49,252 nt of DNA. Source: an uncultured Collinsella sp. Its GTDB lineage: Bacteria > Actinomycetota > Coriobacteriia > Coriobacteriales > Coriobacteriaceae. Below the pieces are notes generated by a model, which made no database searches, was not told the origin of the DNA, and saw only the letters and a list, made by a program, of their open reading frames with translations. The position numbers and the translations under genes were made by a program. The DNA lies in contig UQUD01000003.1 of the NCBI GenBank assembly GCA_900544225.1, forward strand, positions 1-49,252. Reading direction: 5' to 3'. Below, in pieces: positions 15,841-23,766 of the stretch (positions within the stretch are counted from its first letter, which is position 1; every line of letters starts with the position of its first letter).

Positions 15841-17505
15841 GAGCGCCTGGGTCGAAGCGTCCTGCTCGGCCTTGGCGGCATCGTCGTGGAAGGCAGGGGT
15901 GATCTGCTTGGCAAGCTGCTTGCCCAACTCGACGCCCCACTGGTCGTAGGAATCGATGCCCCAGACCGTACCCTCGACAAACGTGATGTGCTCGTACAGG
16001 GCGATGAGCTCGCCGAGCGCGAACGGGGTCAGCGTGTCGCCGAAGATCGAGGTCGTCGGACGGTTACCCTCAAAGCAGCGGGCGGGGACAATCTGCTCGG
16101 GCGTGCCCTCGGCGCGGACCTCGTCGGCCGTCTTACCAAAGGCGAGCGCCTTGGTCTGGGCCAGGAAGTTGCCCAGGAACAGCTCATGCACGTCCTGGCC
16201 GCTATCGGTCGCAGGGTTGGCGGTATTGGCGAAGGCGATGAAATCGGCCGGAACCACCACGGTGCCCTGGTGCAGCAGCTGGTAGAAGGCATGCTGGCCG
16301 TTGGTGCCGGGCTCGCCCCAGAAGATCTCACCGGTGTCGGAGGTCACGGCGCTGCCGTCCCAACGGACATGCTTGCCGTTGGACTCCATGGTGAGCTGCT
16401 GCAGGTAGGCCGGGAAGCGGTGCAGGTACTGGCAGTACGGCAGCACGGCGTGGCTCTTGGAACCGAAGAAGTTGACGTACCAGACGTTGAGCAGGCCCAT
16501 CAGCGCGACGGCATTGTTCTCGAGCGGGGTGTTGCAGAAGTACTCGTCGATGGCGTGGAAGCCCTCGAGGAACTGCTGGAAGCGCTCGGGGCCGAGCACG
16601 ACGATCAGCGACAGGCCCACGGCGGAGTCAACGGAATAGCGGCCGCCAACCCAGTTCCAGAAACCGAAGGCGTTGGCGGGGTCGATACCGAAGGCTTCGA
16701 CCTTCTCGAGTGCGGTGGAAACGGCGACGAAGTGCTTTGCCACGGCCTCGGCGTTCTGCTCATCGGAGCCGTCGATGGCGCCCTGAGCCTTGAGCTGCTC
16801 GAGCATCCAGGTCTTGACCTCGCGGGCGTTGGTGAGGGTCTCGAGCGTGGTGAAGGTCTTGGAGACGATGATCACGAGCGTGGTCTCGGGATCCAAGCCC
16901 TTGAGCTTCTCGGCCTGGTCGTTGGGGTCGATGTTGGAGATGTAGCGGCAGTCGATACCGGCGTCGGCATAGGGACGCAGAGCCTCGTAAGCCATGACCG
17001 GGCCCAAATCGGAGCCGCCGATGCCGATGGACACCAGGTGCTCGATCTTTTTGCCGGTAACACCCTTCCACTCACCGGAGCGCACGCGCTCGGCGAAGGC
17101 ATACATGCGGTCCAGGACCTCGTGCACGTCGGCGACGACGTCCTGGCCGTCGACGATGAGCTGGCCCTTCTCGCTTGCCGGGCGGCGCAGCGCGGTGTGC
17201 AGGACGGCGCGGTCCTCGGTGGTGTTGATGTGCTCGCCGGAGAACATGGCGTCGCGGCGCTCCTCGAGCTTCACCTCGCGGGCAAGATCGCACAGCAGCT
17301 TGACGGTCTCATCGGTCACCAGGTTCTTCGAAAGATCGAAGTGCAGGTCACCGGCGTCAAAGCTCAGCTTGTTCACGCGGTCGGCGTCAGCAGCGAACCA
17401 GGCCTTGAGGTCGATACCATCGGCCTCAAGCTTCTCCTGATGAGCCTCGAGTGCCTTCCAAGCGGCAGTCGACGTAGCATCGATAGGTGCGGCAACAGTT
17501 GCCAT
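15811..17505 (-). CDS. pgi: Glucose-6-phosphate isomerase
   Basis: This codes for 564 residues from the ATG at 17505, with GAGGAGG just upstream. Pgi interconverts glucose 6-phosphate and fructose 6-phosphate in glycolysis and gluconeogenesis. Signatures seen: SIGIGGSDLGP (sugar phosphate loop), FGFWNWVGGRYSVDSAVGL, the region ESNGKHVRWDG, and GEPGTNGQHAFYQLLHQG with its catalytic Glu and His. The length is normal for the large bacterial form. The C-terminal tip (ALIEFYRAHRK) is duplicated about 3.5 kb downstream, implying that the gene end was used as an integration target without loss of function. Confidence 0.95.
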   Translation of the reverse strand: MATVAAPIDATSTAAWKALEAHQEKLEADGIDLKAWFAADADRVNKLSFDAGDLHFDLSKNLVTDETVKLLCDLAREVKLEERRDAMFSGEHINTTEDRAVLHTALRRPASEKGQLIVDGQDVVADVHEVLDRMYAFAERVRSGEWKGVTGKKIEHLVSIGIGGSDLGPVMAYEALRPYADAGIDCRYISNIDPNDQAEKLKGLDPETTLVIIVSKTFTTLETLTNAREVKTWMLEQLKAQGAIDGSDEQNAEAVAKHFVAVSTALEKVEAFGIDPANAFGFWNWVGGRYSVDSAVGLSLIVVLGPERFQQFLEGFHAIDEYFCNTPLENNAVALMGLLNVWYVNFFGSKSHAVLPYCQYLHRFPAYLQQLTMESNGKHVRWDGSAVTSDTGEIFWGEPGTNGQHAFYQLLHQGTVVVPADFIAFANTANPATDSGQDVHELFLGNFLAQTKALAFGKTADEVRAEGTPEQIVPARCFEGNRPTTSIFGDTLTPFALGELIALYEHITFVEGTVWGIDSYDQWGVELGKQLAKQITPAFHDDAAKAEQDASTQALIEFYRAHRK

Positions 17506-17632
17506 AGAGTCCTCCTCAGCATACGGGCGCACGCCTCCATGCGCCCGGACATTCAGATGCCACTATTCTAGCGCAGGTCAAGACTACAATCAGCGAGCGT
17601 TGCCAATCGGCCCCCAAACGGTAACCGATTAA

Positions 17633-17695
17633 AAAGGGACAGGCTTATTTTGGCAGGTCAAACGCTTTACCAACCAAAAATAACCCGTCCTTTTA
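17633..17695 (-). repeat. Imperfect inverted repeat / terminator-like element
   Basis: Arms 17633-17654 and 17675-17695 are inverted copies with a few mismatches, and the leftward strand ends in TTTTT. It lies just past the 17705-18280 gene and may terminate it. A related half copy is at 18362-18385. Confidence 0.55.
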
Positions 17696-17704
17696 TGGCA
17701 AATA

Positions 17705-18280
17705 TTAGGCCGCGGCGCAGATGCTACCGAGCAACTCACGCAGAGGAGACCCGATGCCCTCCAGCAGTTCGGGCGCGATAATGGCAAAAACGGGAACCTC
17801 ACCGGTGCCCACGACAGCAGGCGCCTTGCCCTCCGAGAGAATGCATCCATAAGGGACAAAACCGTCTTCGCCGGCATCGAGCGCCGCCATGCGACGGGCG
17901 AGTTCGCGTGCAAAGCCAGCAGTATCGGCATCGCCGATCGCCAGGACAAAGTCCACGCCTTCGTCGGTCGCCAGGGCCACGGCTTCGTCGATCAGTTCGT
18001 CTCCCCCGTCGCCCCCAACCGAGCCGCAGCGGAAAAGCACACGCTCGAGTAGGGCTCGATCAAGCGAGCCAAGTGCCGCCGAGACAAGCTCATCGCGCGT
18101 ATGCTTGTCACCGCCCAACACGACCAGCGCCTTGGTGCCACCGTAGTGAGCGACCAATCGTCCGCACCAGCGAGCCACGTCTCCATCCACAACAAGGCGC
18201 GTCGGCATACCAAACCCGTAATTGACCATCTTTCCCACAACCCTTCCGTGCGTATAGGCGGTATCGATCGTTAGGCTCAT
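17705..18280 (-). CDS. Half-size iron-alcohol-dehydrogenase-like protein (N-terminal domain only)
   Basis: This codes for 191 residues. The beginning (VNYGFGMPTRLVVDG, then YGGTKALVVLGGDKHTRDELV) and the pattern ELIDEAVALATDEGVDFVLAIG are those of the N-terminal nucleotide-binding half of group III iron-containing alcohol dehydrogenases (BdhA/YqhD type). In that family the next residues are a GGGS loop for NAD(P); here they read GDADTAG. The metal-binding C-terminal half is absent: the frame ends with its own stop after GSICAAA. A normal member has about 390 residues. It is therefore either a decayed remnant or a repurposed one-domain protein. The reading frame is intact over its whole length with GC-rich codon use, which favours an expressed small protein. 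Confidence 0.65.
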   Translation of the reverse strand: MSLTIDTAYTHGRVVGKMVNYGFGMPTRLVVDGDVARWCGRLVAHYGGTKALVVLGGDKHTRDELVSAALGSLDRALLERVLFRCGSVGGDGGDELIDEAVALATDEGVDFVLAIGDADTAGFARELARRMAALDAGEDGFVPYGCILSEGKAPAVVGTGEVPVFAIIAPELLEGIGSPLRELLGSICAAA

Positions 18281-18361
18281 GCTACGAAGCGAGCTTTTCC
18301 GAGCTGTTTCGCGCTCTTTAGAGCTGCGTTAAAACCCGATCCAACCGCACGACCATACCTA

Positions 18362-18388
18362 CCAAAACAAACCAGTCCCTTTTTGACA
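18362..18388. repeat. Half copy of the 17633 repeat arm
   Basis: The 22 nt CCAAAAC... to ...CCCTTTTT (18362-18383) match one arm of 17633-17695 with about 3 mismatches. It lies immediately upstream of the SOS promoter. Confidence 0.4.
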
Positions 18389-18392
18389 GGTT

Positions 18393-18452
18393 TTGACGAT
18401 GTCCGGATGAGAGGGTATTATCGAACAGATATTCGATAAGAACATGTGTTTG
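18393..18452 (+). promoter_or_regulatory. SOS promoter with tandem LexA-type boxes
   Basis: TTGACG (18393-18398) and TATTAT (18416-18421) are separated by 17 nt. CGAAC-N4-ATTCG (18422-18435) abuts the -10 and differs by one base from the Gram-positive LexA box. A second, weaker copy AGAACATGTGTTTG covers 18439-18452. Repressor on these sites would block initiation until DNA damage. Confidence 0.75.
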
Positions 18453-18464
18453 ATGGGAGGACGT

Positions 18465-19970
18465 GTGGCGCACGAGCAGCACACCTACATCTGCATCGAC
18501 CTCAAGACGTTTTACGCTAGCGTCGAGTGCGTCGACCGCGGACTCAACCCGCTCACCACCAACCTGGTCGTTGCCGACGAATCGCGCGGGCGCACGACCA
18601 TCTGCCTCGCCATCACACAGGCCATGAAGGACCTCGGGATACACAACCGCTGCCGTCTGTTCGAAATACCCGATGGCATCGACTACATTAAAGCCGTGCC
18701 GCGCATGCAGCACTACATGGAGGTATCGGCGCAAATCTACGGTATCTACCTGGAATACGTCAGTCCGCAAGACGTTCACGTCTACTCAATCGACGAGTGC
18801 TTTATCGACGTGACGCCCTATCTTGACCTCTATCACACCGATGCGGAAGGGTTCGCCTGCACGCTGCGCGACGAGGTCTTGGCGCGCACCGGCATCACGG
18901 CGACGGTCGGCATCGGCCCCAACCTATTCCAGGCCAAGGTGGCGCTCGACGTCACCGCCAAGCACGTACCCAGTCGCATCGGCAAACTCGACGACGAGAC
19001 CTTTCGCAAGGAGATCTGGCCCCATCGCCCCATCACCGACATCTGGGGCATCGGCCCCGGTGTGGCAGCCCGACTCGAAAAGTATGGCGTCTACGACCTG
19101 ATGGGCGTCGCCGCGCTCGACGAAAACCTGCTCTACGACGAGCTCGGCGTCAATGCCGAATATCTCATCGACCACGCCTTTGGGCGCGAGCCGACAACCA
19201 TCGCCGATATCCAAGCCTATCGCCCGCAAGCGACCTCGACCACCACAGGACAGGTGCTCTCGAAGGGCTATGCCTACGAGCAAGCCTACACCGTCTTGCG
19301 CGAGATGGTCGACAGTGCCGTGTTGGACTTGGTCGATAAGCACGTGGTCTGCGACAGCATCTCGCTCTTTGTGGGCTACGCGAGCGAGCGCGCTGACATA
19401 CGCCGCCTCGACGCCAGCGGTACAGCGCAATATGTGGACGGATGCGGCCACCTGCGCTCGAGCACATCGAGTATCGAACCCACCGCAACCGCCGGCCCCG
19501 AGCTCGCGCCCCGTGCTCCCAAGCCCGTCCAGTGCGATGACGAAAGGCGCCGCCTGGTACGCGAAGCGCAGGCAATCGATGGCATCTTTGTGGGAGAGCA
19601 TGGCGGCAAACCGCGTGGCGGCTATGCCTCACTCTTTGCGCACTCCAACGCCTCGCGCAAGCTGCCCGAGCGCACCAATTCGTTTAAGAAGATCATGGGG
19701 TATTTCGATGACCTTTGGGCACAAACGGTCGACCCCAAGCGACCGGTCAAGCGTATCAATCTGGGATTTGGCAACCTCATGCCCGAGGAATTTGCCACCA
19801 TCGATCTGTTCAGCGATATCGAGGCCGATGAGCGCGAGCGCGACCTGGCGCGCGCCGTCCTGGCCGTAAAAGGCAAGTACGGCAAAAACGCGCTCGTCAA
19901 GGGATTAAGCTTTACCGCCGGCGCCACCGCGCGCGAGCGCAACGATCAAGTTGGAGGACACCGTGCCTAA
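18465..19970 (+). CDS. Y-family translesion DNA polymerase (UmuC/DinB type)
   Basis: This codes for 501 residues from a GTG at 18465, chosen because GGGAGG precedes it and because the LexA boxes occupy the region of the earlier ATGs (18444, 18453). Motifs: CIDLKTFYASVECVDRGL (first catalytic Asp and steric gate region), YSIDECFIDV (Asp-Glu pair), then the helix-hairpin-helix GIGPGVAARLEKYGVYDLMG, and a little-finger domain with a long insert (around 340-400). Such enzymes copy past damaged bases with low fidelity. The gene has a textbook SOS promoter and overlaps a YolD-like gene by 8 nt, the same pairing as in Bacillus and its plasmids. This supports an inducible mutagenesis role. Confidence 0.9.
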   Translation: MAHEQHTYICIDLKTFYASVECVDRGLNPLTTNLVVADESRGRTTICLAITQAMKDLGIHNRCRLFEIPDGIDYIKAVPRMQHYMEVSAQIYGIYLEYVSPQDVHVYSIDECFIDVTPYLDLYHTDAEGFACTLRDEVLARTGITATVGIGPNLFQAKVALDVTAKHVPSRIGKLDDETFRKEIWPHRPITDIWGIGPGVAARLEKYGVYDLMGVAALDENLLYDELGVNAEYLIDHAFGREPTTIADIQAYRPQATSTTTGQVLSKGYAYEQAYTVLREMVDSAVLDLVDKHVVCDSISLFVGYASERADIRRLDASGTAQYVDGCGHLRSSTSSIEPTATAGPELAPRAPKPVQCDDERRRLVREAQAIDGIFVGEHGGKPRGGYASLFAHSNASRKLPERTNSFKKIMGYFDDLWAQTVDPKRPVKRINLGFGNLMPEEFATIDLFSDIEADERERDLARAVLAVKGKYGKNALVKGLSFTAGATARERNDQVGGHRA

Positions 19971-20388
19971 ACCCAAACAACAGCCCATGCGCCCGCCGAC
20001 CGCCTTCGAGCGCCTGGCGGACCCCGAGGGCAGACGCCGCGCAGCCGACCCCAACCTCACTGCCAACGGTGCCGTGCGCGCCAACCGCGCCGCACAGTTT
20101 ATGCCCTTTGCCGCCCTCACGGGATACTACGAACTCGTGCGCAAGCAGGAAATCACCGTCGAGCAAAAACGTGAGCTCACGGAAGAAAAAGCCCTCGAGC
20201 TTTCGCAAAAGCTCGAGGGCCTCAAACGCGGCGACTTGGTGCGCGTCACCTATTACGATACGTACGGCTATCGTAGCCGCACGGGCATTCTCGACGAAGC
20301 GTTACCCGCATTCAAGCTGCTCAAACTCAGGGATATCGCCATCAACTTCGACGATATCCAGGACATTGAGCTACGCGGACGAGCCTAG
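19963..20388 (+). CDS. YolD-like partner of the Y-family polymerase
   Basis: This codes for 141 residues from a GTG at 19963 (VPKPKQQPM) with TTGGAGGA upstream. The middle ANRAAQFMPFAALTGYYELVRKQE is the conserved YolD-like core, followed by a charged coiled-coil stretch and a small beta domain (GDLVRVTYYDTYGYRSRTG). YolD proteins are encoded next to UmuC-like polymerases in Gram-positives and probably assist or replace UmuD. The start lies inside the polymerase end (8-nt overlap), so translation is coupled. Its TAG shares the CTAG at 20385-20388 with the stop of the convergent surface-protein gene. Confidence 0.85.
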   Translation: MPKPKQQPMRPPTAFERLADPEGRRRAADPNLTANGAVRANRAAQFMPFAALTGYYELVRKQEITVEQKRELTEEKALELSQKLEGLKRGDLVRVTYYDTYGYRSRTGILDEALPAFKLLKLRDIAINFDDIQDIELRGRA

Positions 20389-22937
20389 CGACGAGAACGC
20401 TTGCGCAAGACGAGAGCAATGCCAAGCACTGCGGCAGCTGCAACCAGCAATCCCAAGACCAGCGTGAGGGTCGAGTCGCCAGCGCGAGGCAGCGAGCCGT
20501 CCTTCGGAGTCTTCTTAGCGGTCGTCGTGACGGTGGTCGTGGTGCTGCTCGACTGGTCGTTGCCACCCGTCTGGCTGCCGCCAGGCTGATCGCCGCCACC
20601 CGGCTGCGAAGGATCGGTGGGTTCCGTCGGATCCGGAGTACCGGGATCAACCGGATTCTCCGAATTCTCCTTGCGCTGGATCCAGACCTGGCAACCATAG
20701 AACGGGTTGGCGGTACCAAGGCACAGACCCTGGTTGGTCACCGCAAAGGTGCGCAGACCATGGTTATACGGATCGTTAAAGCCATTGGTCGTCAGCGTCG
20801 TAAAGTTCACGCCGTCCTCGGTCACATACATATCAAAGCCGCGCTCGGCATCGCGCAGGTAACACATGCACGTAAGGACACTCTGCAACTTCTTGAGGTT
20901 CTCCTCGCTCAGCAGCTTATCGAGCGCATCCTGAATATCGCTCGGCAGCTCGGCGCCATAGGCATCCTCGTACTGCTGCTTAAGGCTCTCATAGCTATCG
21001 AGCATGTCCTGATACTGGTCGGCAAAGGACTTGAAGTACGCGATCTCGCCATCGATCTTCTGGACATAAGCGGCGTCGTCCTCAAAGTCCTGGGACATCG
21101 TCGCGGCCTGATCGCAAAGACCGCCCGCGGCATCCTCCAGCGCATCGCTCAGATCGCCAAAGCCCTTAGCAACCTCGGTCTTCTCGTCATCGACATCGAC
21201 GGCCTTGTTTGAATCATCAACCTCAGCAGCTTCGTTCGAATCATCGACCTCGACGGCCTCGTTTGAATCATCGTCCGCAAGCGTGTTCACGGGAACGATG
21301 GGGTCGTCAGGCGATTTCTTGTCGAGCAGGTGATCGAGCAGGTCCCTAAGGCGCTGAACCTGAGAGTTCCACTCCTCGGGCGTCATATCGATAATGTCGC
21401 CATTGGAGAACTGGCCGATTGGCTCAAGCAGGCTCGCGGTATCAAAGGTACCGATATACAGCTTGCCGTCGAACTTCTGCATGCGCCAAATGTACTGGTT
21501 CTCGTTTCGGCCAAAGCCCGAAGTCAGGCCGGAAATACCGCCCTCGGGGAACATGTCGGTGCGATCGCCAACGACGAGCTCCATGTTCTCGTCCTTGTCC
21601 ATGCGATAGATGTTAACCGACTGCTCAAGATTGGCATTCACAAACGAGCAGTCAACGCCACCCATGCTGCTCTTGCCGCCCTCTTCGGTGTTGGATTTGT
21701 TGAACAGGATGCGCTCGAGGGCAATCTCCTCGTCGTTGTATTCACCGATATAGAGGTAGTCGTTGTAGACGATGAGGTTGGCAGCGCCAGAACGGGTACG
21801 GGCAGGATCGATGCCAAAGCAGTACTTTGCACCGTCCGTCTTCTGATCGCCGACAATGGGAGTCCACGAATAGCTGCCGTCGGCATTCTTGTCGCCACGG
21901 ACCATGGCAAACGACTGCATGGAATTATCATCGGGAGCGTTCTCGGGCGTACCGGTGCAGATGGTCGCATAGAGATGGCCATTGTACGAGACCATATCCC
22001 AAATGGCGCCGCCGTAGATGCTGTCCTGATAGCGAATCGCCGGATAGCCAAACAGCGTCTCCGAGTTGGCAATCTCGGTGAAGCTGTCCTGGCCCTTCGA
22101 GGGGTCAGACGACGTCAGGATTGTCGACACAAAATAACCGTTCGCGTCTTTACCCACATTACTGATGACGAGCTGGCCATCATGGACGCACATGCCGCGG
22201 ATACCGGTAGAAATGCCCTGCTTGTAGGCAGCACCGTAATCCTGCATGCTCGAAAGGCCCTGATAGACAACTTTGTACTCATCCGTCTTAGGATCGATCT
22301 CGTATACAGCAGGCAGGCCGCCTTTGCCGTCATTGGTCCTGACGCTGCCGCAGAAATAGAGCTTACCCTTATAGCTCACGGCATTGCGGAACAAAGGAGC
22401 GACGCCGTTGAGCGATTCAGAGAGTAGCAGCTTGGTCTCACCGGTCTTGGTATTGATCTTGACCAAGATGCCGCCGCTGTCCTTGTCGGCCGTGCCGTCC
22501 TCCTTCTGCTGTCCATAGAAGAAGGTACCGTTAAACATGGCCTCCAGCGTCAGGCGCATGGTTTCGACATCAAAGGAATCGCCCAGCGTGCTGTTCATGA
22601 GCGTCAGCGTGTTGCCCATCGCCGCATAGCAGGTGCCCACATAAAGCCAGTCACCATAGCTCGCAGCCGCCCAAGTGTAGCTCTGGCCGCGATCGCCTTC
22701 GTTGTTGGCCGTATTACCATCGGCGCCCGGAACGGCAACGGCACCGTTACCCTGGTAGTCGACGATGCCATCCGGCTGCGACGTTCCTACCGTAGGATGC
22801 GAGAGCTTCTCAAAGGAATACCCATTTCCCGCATTGTAGGTAACGGCACCCGATGCGTCTTCGGCGTGCGCCGGCAGCGGCGATACCAAGATAGCGGCAA
22901 GCGCTGCCACCAAGCCAAGTGTTCCCACTCGTCTCAT
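20385..22937 (-). CDS. Large secreted surface protein with LPxxG-like wall anchor
   Basis: This codes for 850 residues. Signal peptide: RRVGTLGLVAALAAILV up to AHA-ED (about 1-26). The bulk (30-530) is a repetitive beta-rich region with periodic YxGxLYFCG/YNDYLYIGEY/DGKLYIGT strands, suggesting a propeller. Residues about 553-580 carry three copies of a DDSNEAVEV-type acidic repeat, followed by a helical Asp/Glu-rich segment (580-690), a Pro/Gly/Thr-rich linker, then LPRAGD (816-821), a hydrophobic helix and a basic RKRSRR tail. That tail has the layout of a sortase signal with LPRAG in place of LPxTG. The role is unknown; adhesion or glycan binding at the cell surface is plausible. GGGGAGG lies 11 nt upstream of the ATG. 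Confidence 0.8.
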   Translation of the reverse strand: MRRVGTLGLVAALAAILVSPLPAHAEDASGAVTYNAGNGYSFEKLSHPTVGTSQPDGIVDYQGNGAVAVPGADGNTANNEGDRGQSYTWAAASYGDWLYVGTCYAAMGNTLTLMNSTLGDSFDVETMRLTLEAMFNGTFFYGQQKEDGTADKDSGGILVKINTKTGETKLLLSESLNGVAPLFRNAVSYKGKLYFCGSVRTNDGKGGLPAVYEIDPKTDEYKVVYQGLSSMQDYGAAYKQGISTGIRGMCVHDGQLVISNVGKDANGYFVSTILTSSDPSKGQDSFTEIANSETLFGYPAIRYQDSIYGGAIWDMVSYNGHLYATICTGTPENAPDDNSMQSFAMVRGDKNADGSYSWTPIVGDQKTDGAKYCFGIDPARTRSGAANLIVYNDYLYIGEYNDEEIALERILFNKSNTEEGGKSSMGGVDCSFVNANLEQSVNIYRMDKDENMELVVGDRTDMFPEGGISGLTSGFGRNENQYIWRMQKFDGKLYIGTFDTASLLEPIGQFSNGDIIDMTPEEWNSQVQRLRDLLDHLLDKKSPDDPIVPVNTLADDDSNEAVEVDDSNEAAEVDDSNKAVDVDDEKTEVAKGFGDLSDALEDAAGGLCDQAATMSQDFEDDAAYVQKIDGEIAYFKSFADQYQDMLDSYESLKQQYEDAYGAELPSDIQDALDKLLSEENLKKLQSVLTCMCYLRDAERGFDMYVTEDGVNFTTLTTNGFNDPYNHGLRTFAVTNQGLCLGTANPFYGCQVWIQRKENSENPVDPGTPDPTEPTDPSQPGGGDQPGGSQTGGNDQSSSTTTTVTTTAKKTPKDGSLPRAGDSTLTLVLGLLVAAAAVLGIALVLRKRSRR
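21185..21273 (-). repeat. Tandem repeat coding for DDSNEAVEV-like units
   Basis: Three in-frame copies of about 27 nt inside the surface-protein gene encode acidic nonapeptides. Copy number may vary between strains. Confidence 0.65.
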
Positions 22938-23209
22938 AAGGTTATAGCCTCCCCTGTCCTAAAGCCCAGTTTTAGCATTCTTCATTTCTGTCCACGGTTA
23001 ATTGCAATCTGAGCACAGCAATAATCAGTGTATAAATATACACCTGTAATTTTTTGGACGGGTTCATAGATGCTCGATTGGTAGCGAATTCCGCGCAAAC
23101 CGTCACCAAACTCCACTTTTGCCGCATCTAAAGGTTATTTTTGCGCAAATTTTTGGATGCCGATAGTCACAATGGGCAGGAGGCTGGTACCCACCGGAGA
23201 GGGCAACGC
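22938..23209. other. Gene-free stretch with an operator-like palindrome
   Basis: GTGTATA-AA-TATACAC (23028-23043) is a perfect 7-bp inverted repeat, 90 nt upstream of the surface-protein start, and may bind a repressor or overlap its promoter. The rest (23044-23209) shows AT-rich words such as TTTTTGCGCAAATTTTT but nothing I can name. Confidence 0.45.
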
Positions 23210-23593
23210 CTACATTTTCATAACGTAATAGCCCGCACCCCTCACTGCCGTCTCGAGTGTGTCGCGATCAACCGGGCGCTTCGAGCGCACGCGTGCCGTG
23301 TGGTCCGCGTACGTTACCGTAGCCCACACGCCATCAAGCGCATTGAGGGCATTCGTCACATTCCGGGCGCAGCCGTCGCAACTCATGCCGCCGATAAGGA
23401 GTTCCTCACGATAGGGGTAGTGGGACTCGTCGGTGTCTGCCACCACAACCTTCTTGGCTTTCTTGCCGCTCGCGCCATCACTGCAACAGCTCTTTCCATG
23501 CGTCGACGCCGCAATGCGACGCAGTCCAAAAAACATGCCGACGGCAATGACGGTCAGCACGATGATATTTGCAGGATTTAGCAAGTCACTCAT
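23210..23593 (-). CDS. Membrane-anchored heavy-metal (HMA) domain protein with FeoB-associated Cys-rich N-terminus
   Basis: This codes for 127 residues from the ATG at 23593 with AAAGGGG upstream. Residues 8-27 are one membrane helix (NIIVLTVIAVGMFFGLRRIA) followed by KSCCSDG, the layout of the short FeoB-associated Cys-rich membrane proteins. After a Lys-rich linker comes an HMA fold with the metal site GGMSCDGCARNV (Cys72, Cys75). Soluble HMA domains bind Cu(I) and similar thiophilic ions and pass them to P-type ATPases. The fusion to a membrane Cys-rich helix would hold the chaperone at the membrane. A CsoR-type palindrome just upstream points to copper control. No copper ATPase lies in the window. 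Confidence 0.8.
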   Translation of the reverse strand: MSDLLNPANIIVLTVIAVGMFFGLRRIAASTHGKSCCSDGASGKKAKKVVVADTDESHYPYREELLIGGMSCDGCARNVTNALNALDGVWATVTYADHTARVRSKRPVDRDTLETAVRGAGYYVMKM

Positions 23594-23613
23594 GCGTTCC
23601 CCTTTCAGTAGCA

Positions 23614-23660
23614 CTATCTAGATACCCCCATGGGGTATCCCCATCTTAACCCAAAACCAT
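23614..23660 (-). promoter_or_regulatory. CsoR-type operator in the promoter of the HMA gene
   Basis: GATACCCC-CAT-GGGGTATC (23621-23639) matches the G-tract palindrome bound by CsoR-family copper repressors. It lies between a leftward TTAAGA (-35-like) and TATCTA (-10-like), 19 nt apart, and about 28 nt upstream of the start codon. Confidence 0.65.
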
Positions 23661-23700
23661 GTCCGTTCGATCAATTAGTTTCCCTTTTCTTACTTTTTAG

Positions 23701-23747
23701 TTGACCAAGGCTTACTTTCGTGTATAAGTTTTCCTAGGCTAACAGTT
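23701..23747 (+). promoter_or_regulatory. Promoter of the DUF3793-flavodoxin operon with a possible DtxR/IdeR-like box
   Basis: TTGACC (23701-23706) and TATAAG (23723-23728) are 16 nt apart. Directly downstream, TTTTCCTAGGCTAACAGTT (23729-23747) resembles the right half of the actinobacterial iron-repressor box (TTAGGTTAGGCTAACCTAA). The match is partial. Confidence 0.5.
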
Positions 23748-23766
23748 TAGATCCGTAAGGAGCGCC

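Noticed and set aside
15820..17571. 583-codon open frame opposite pgi
   Set aside because: Pure shadow of a highly conserved gene in GC-rich DNA; no motif, no ribosome site.
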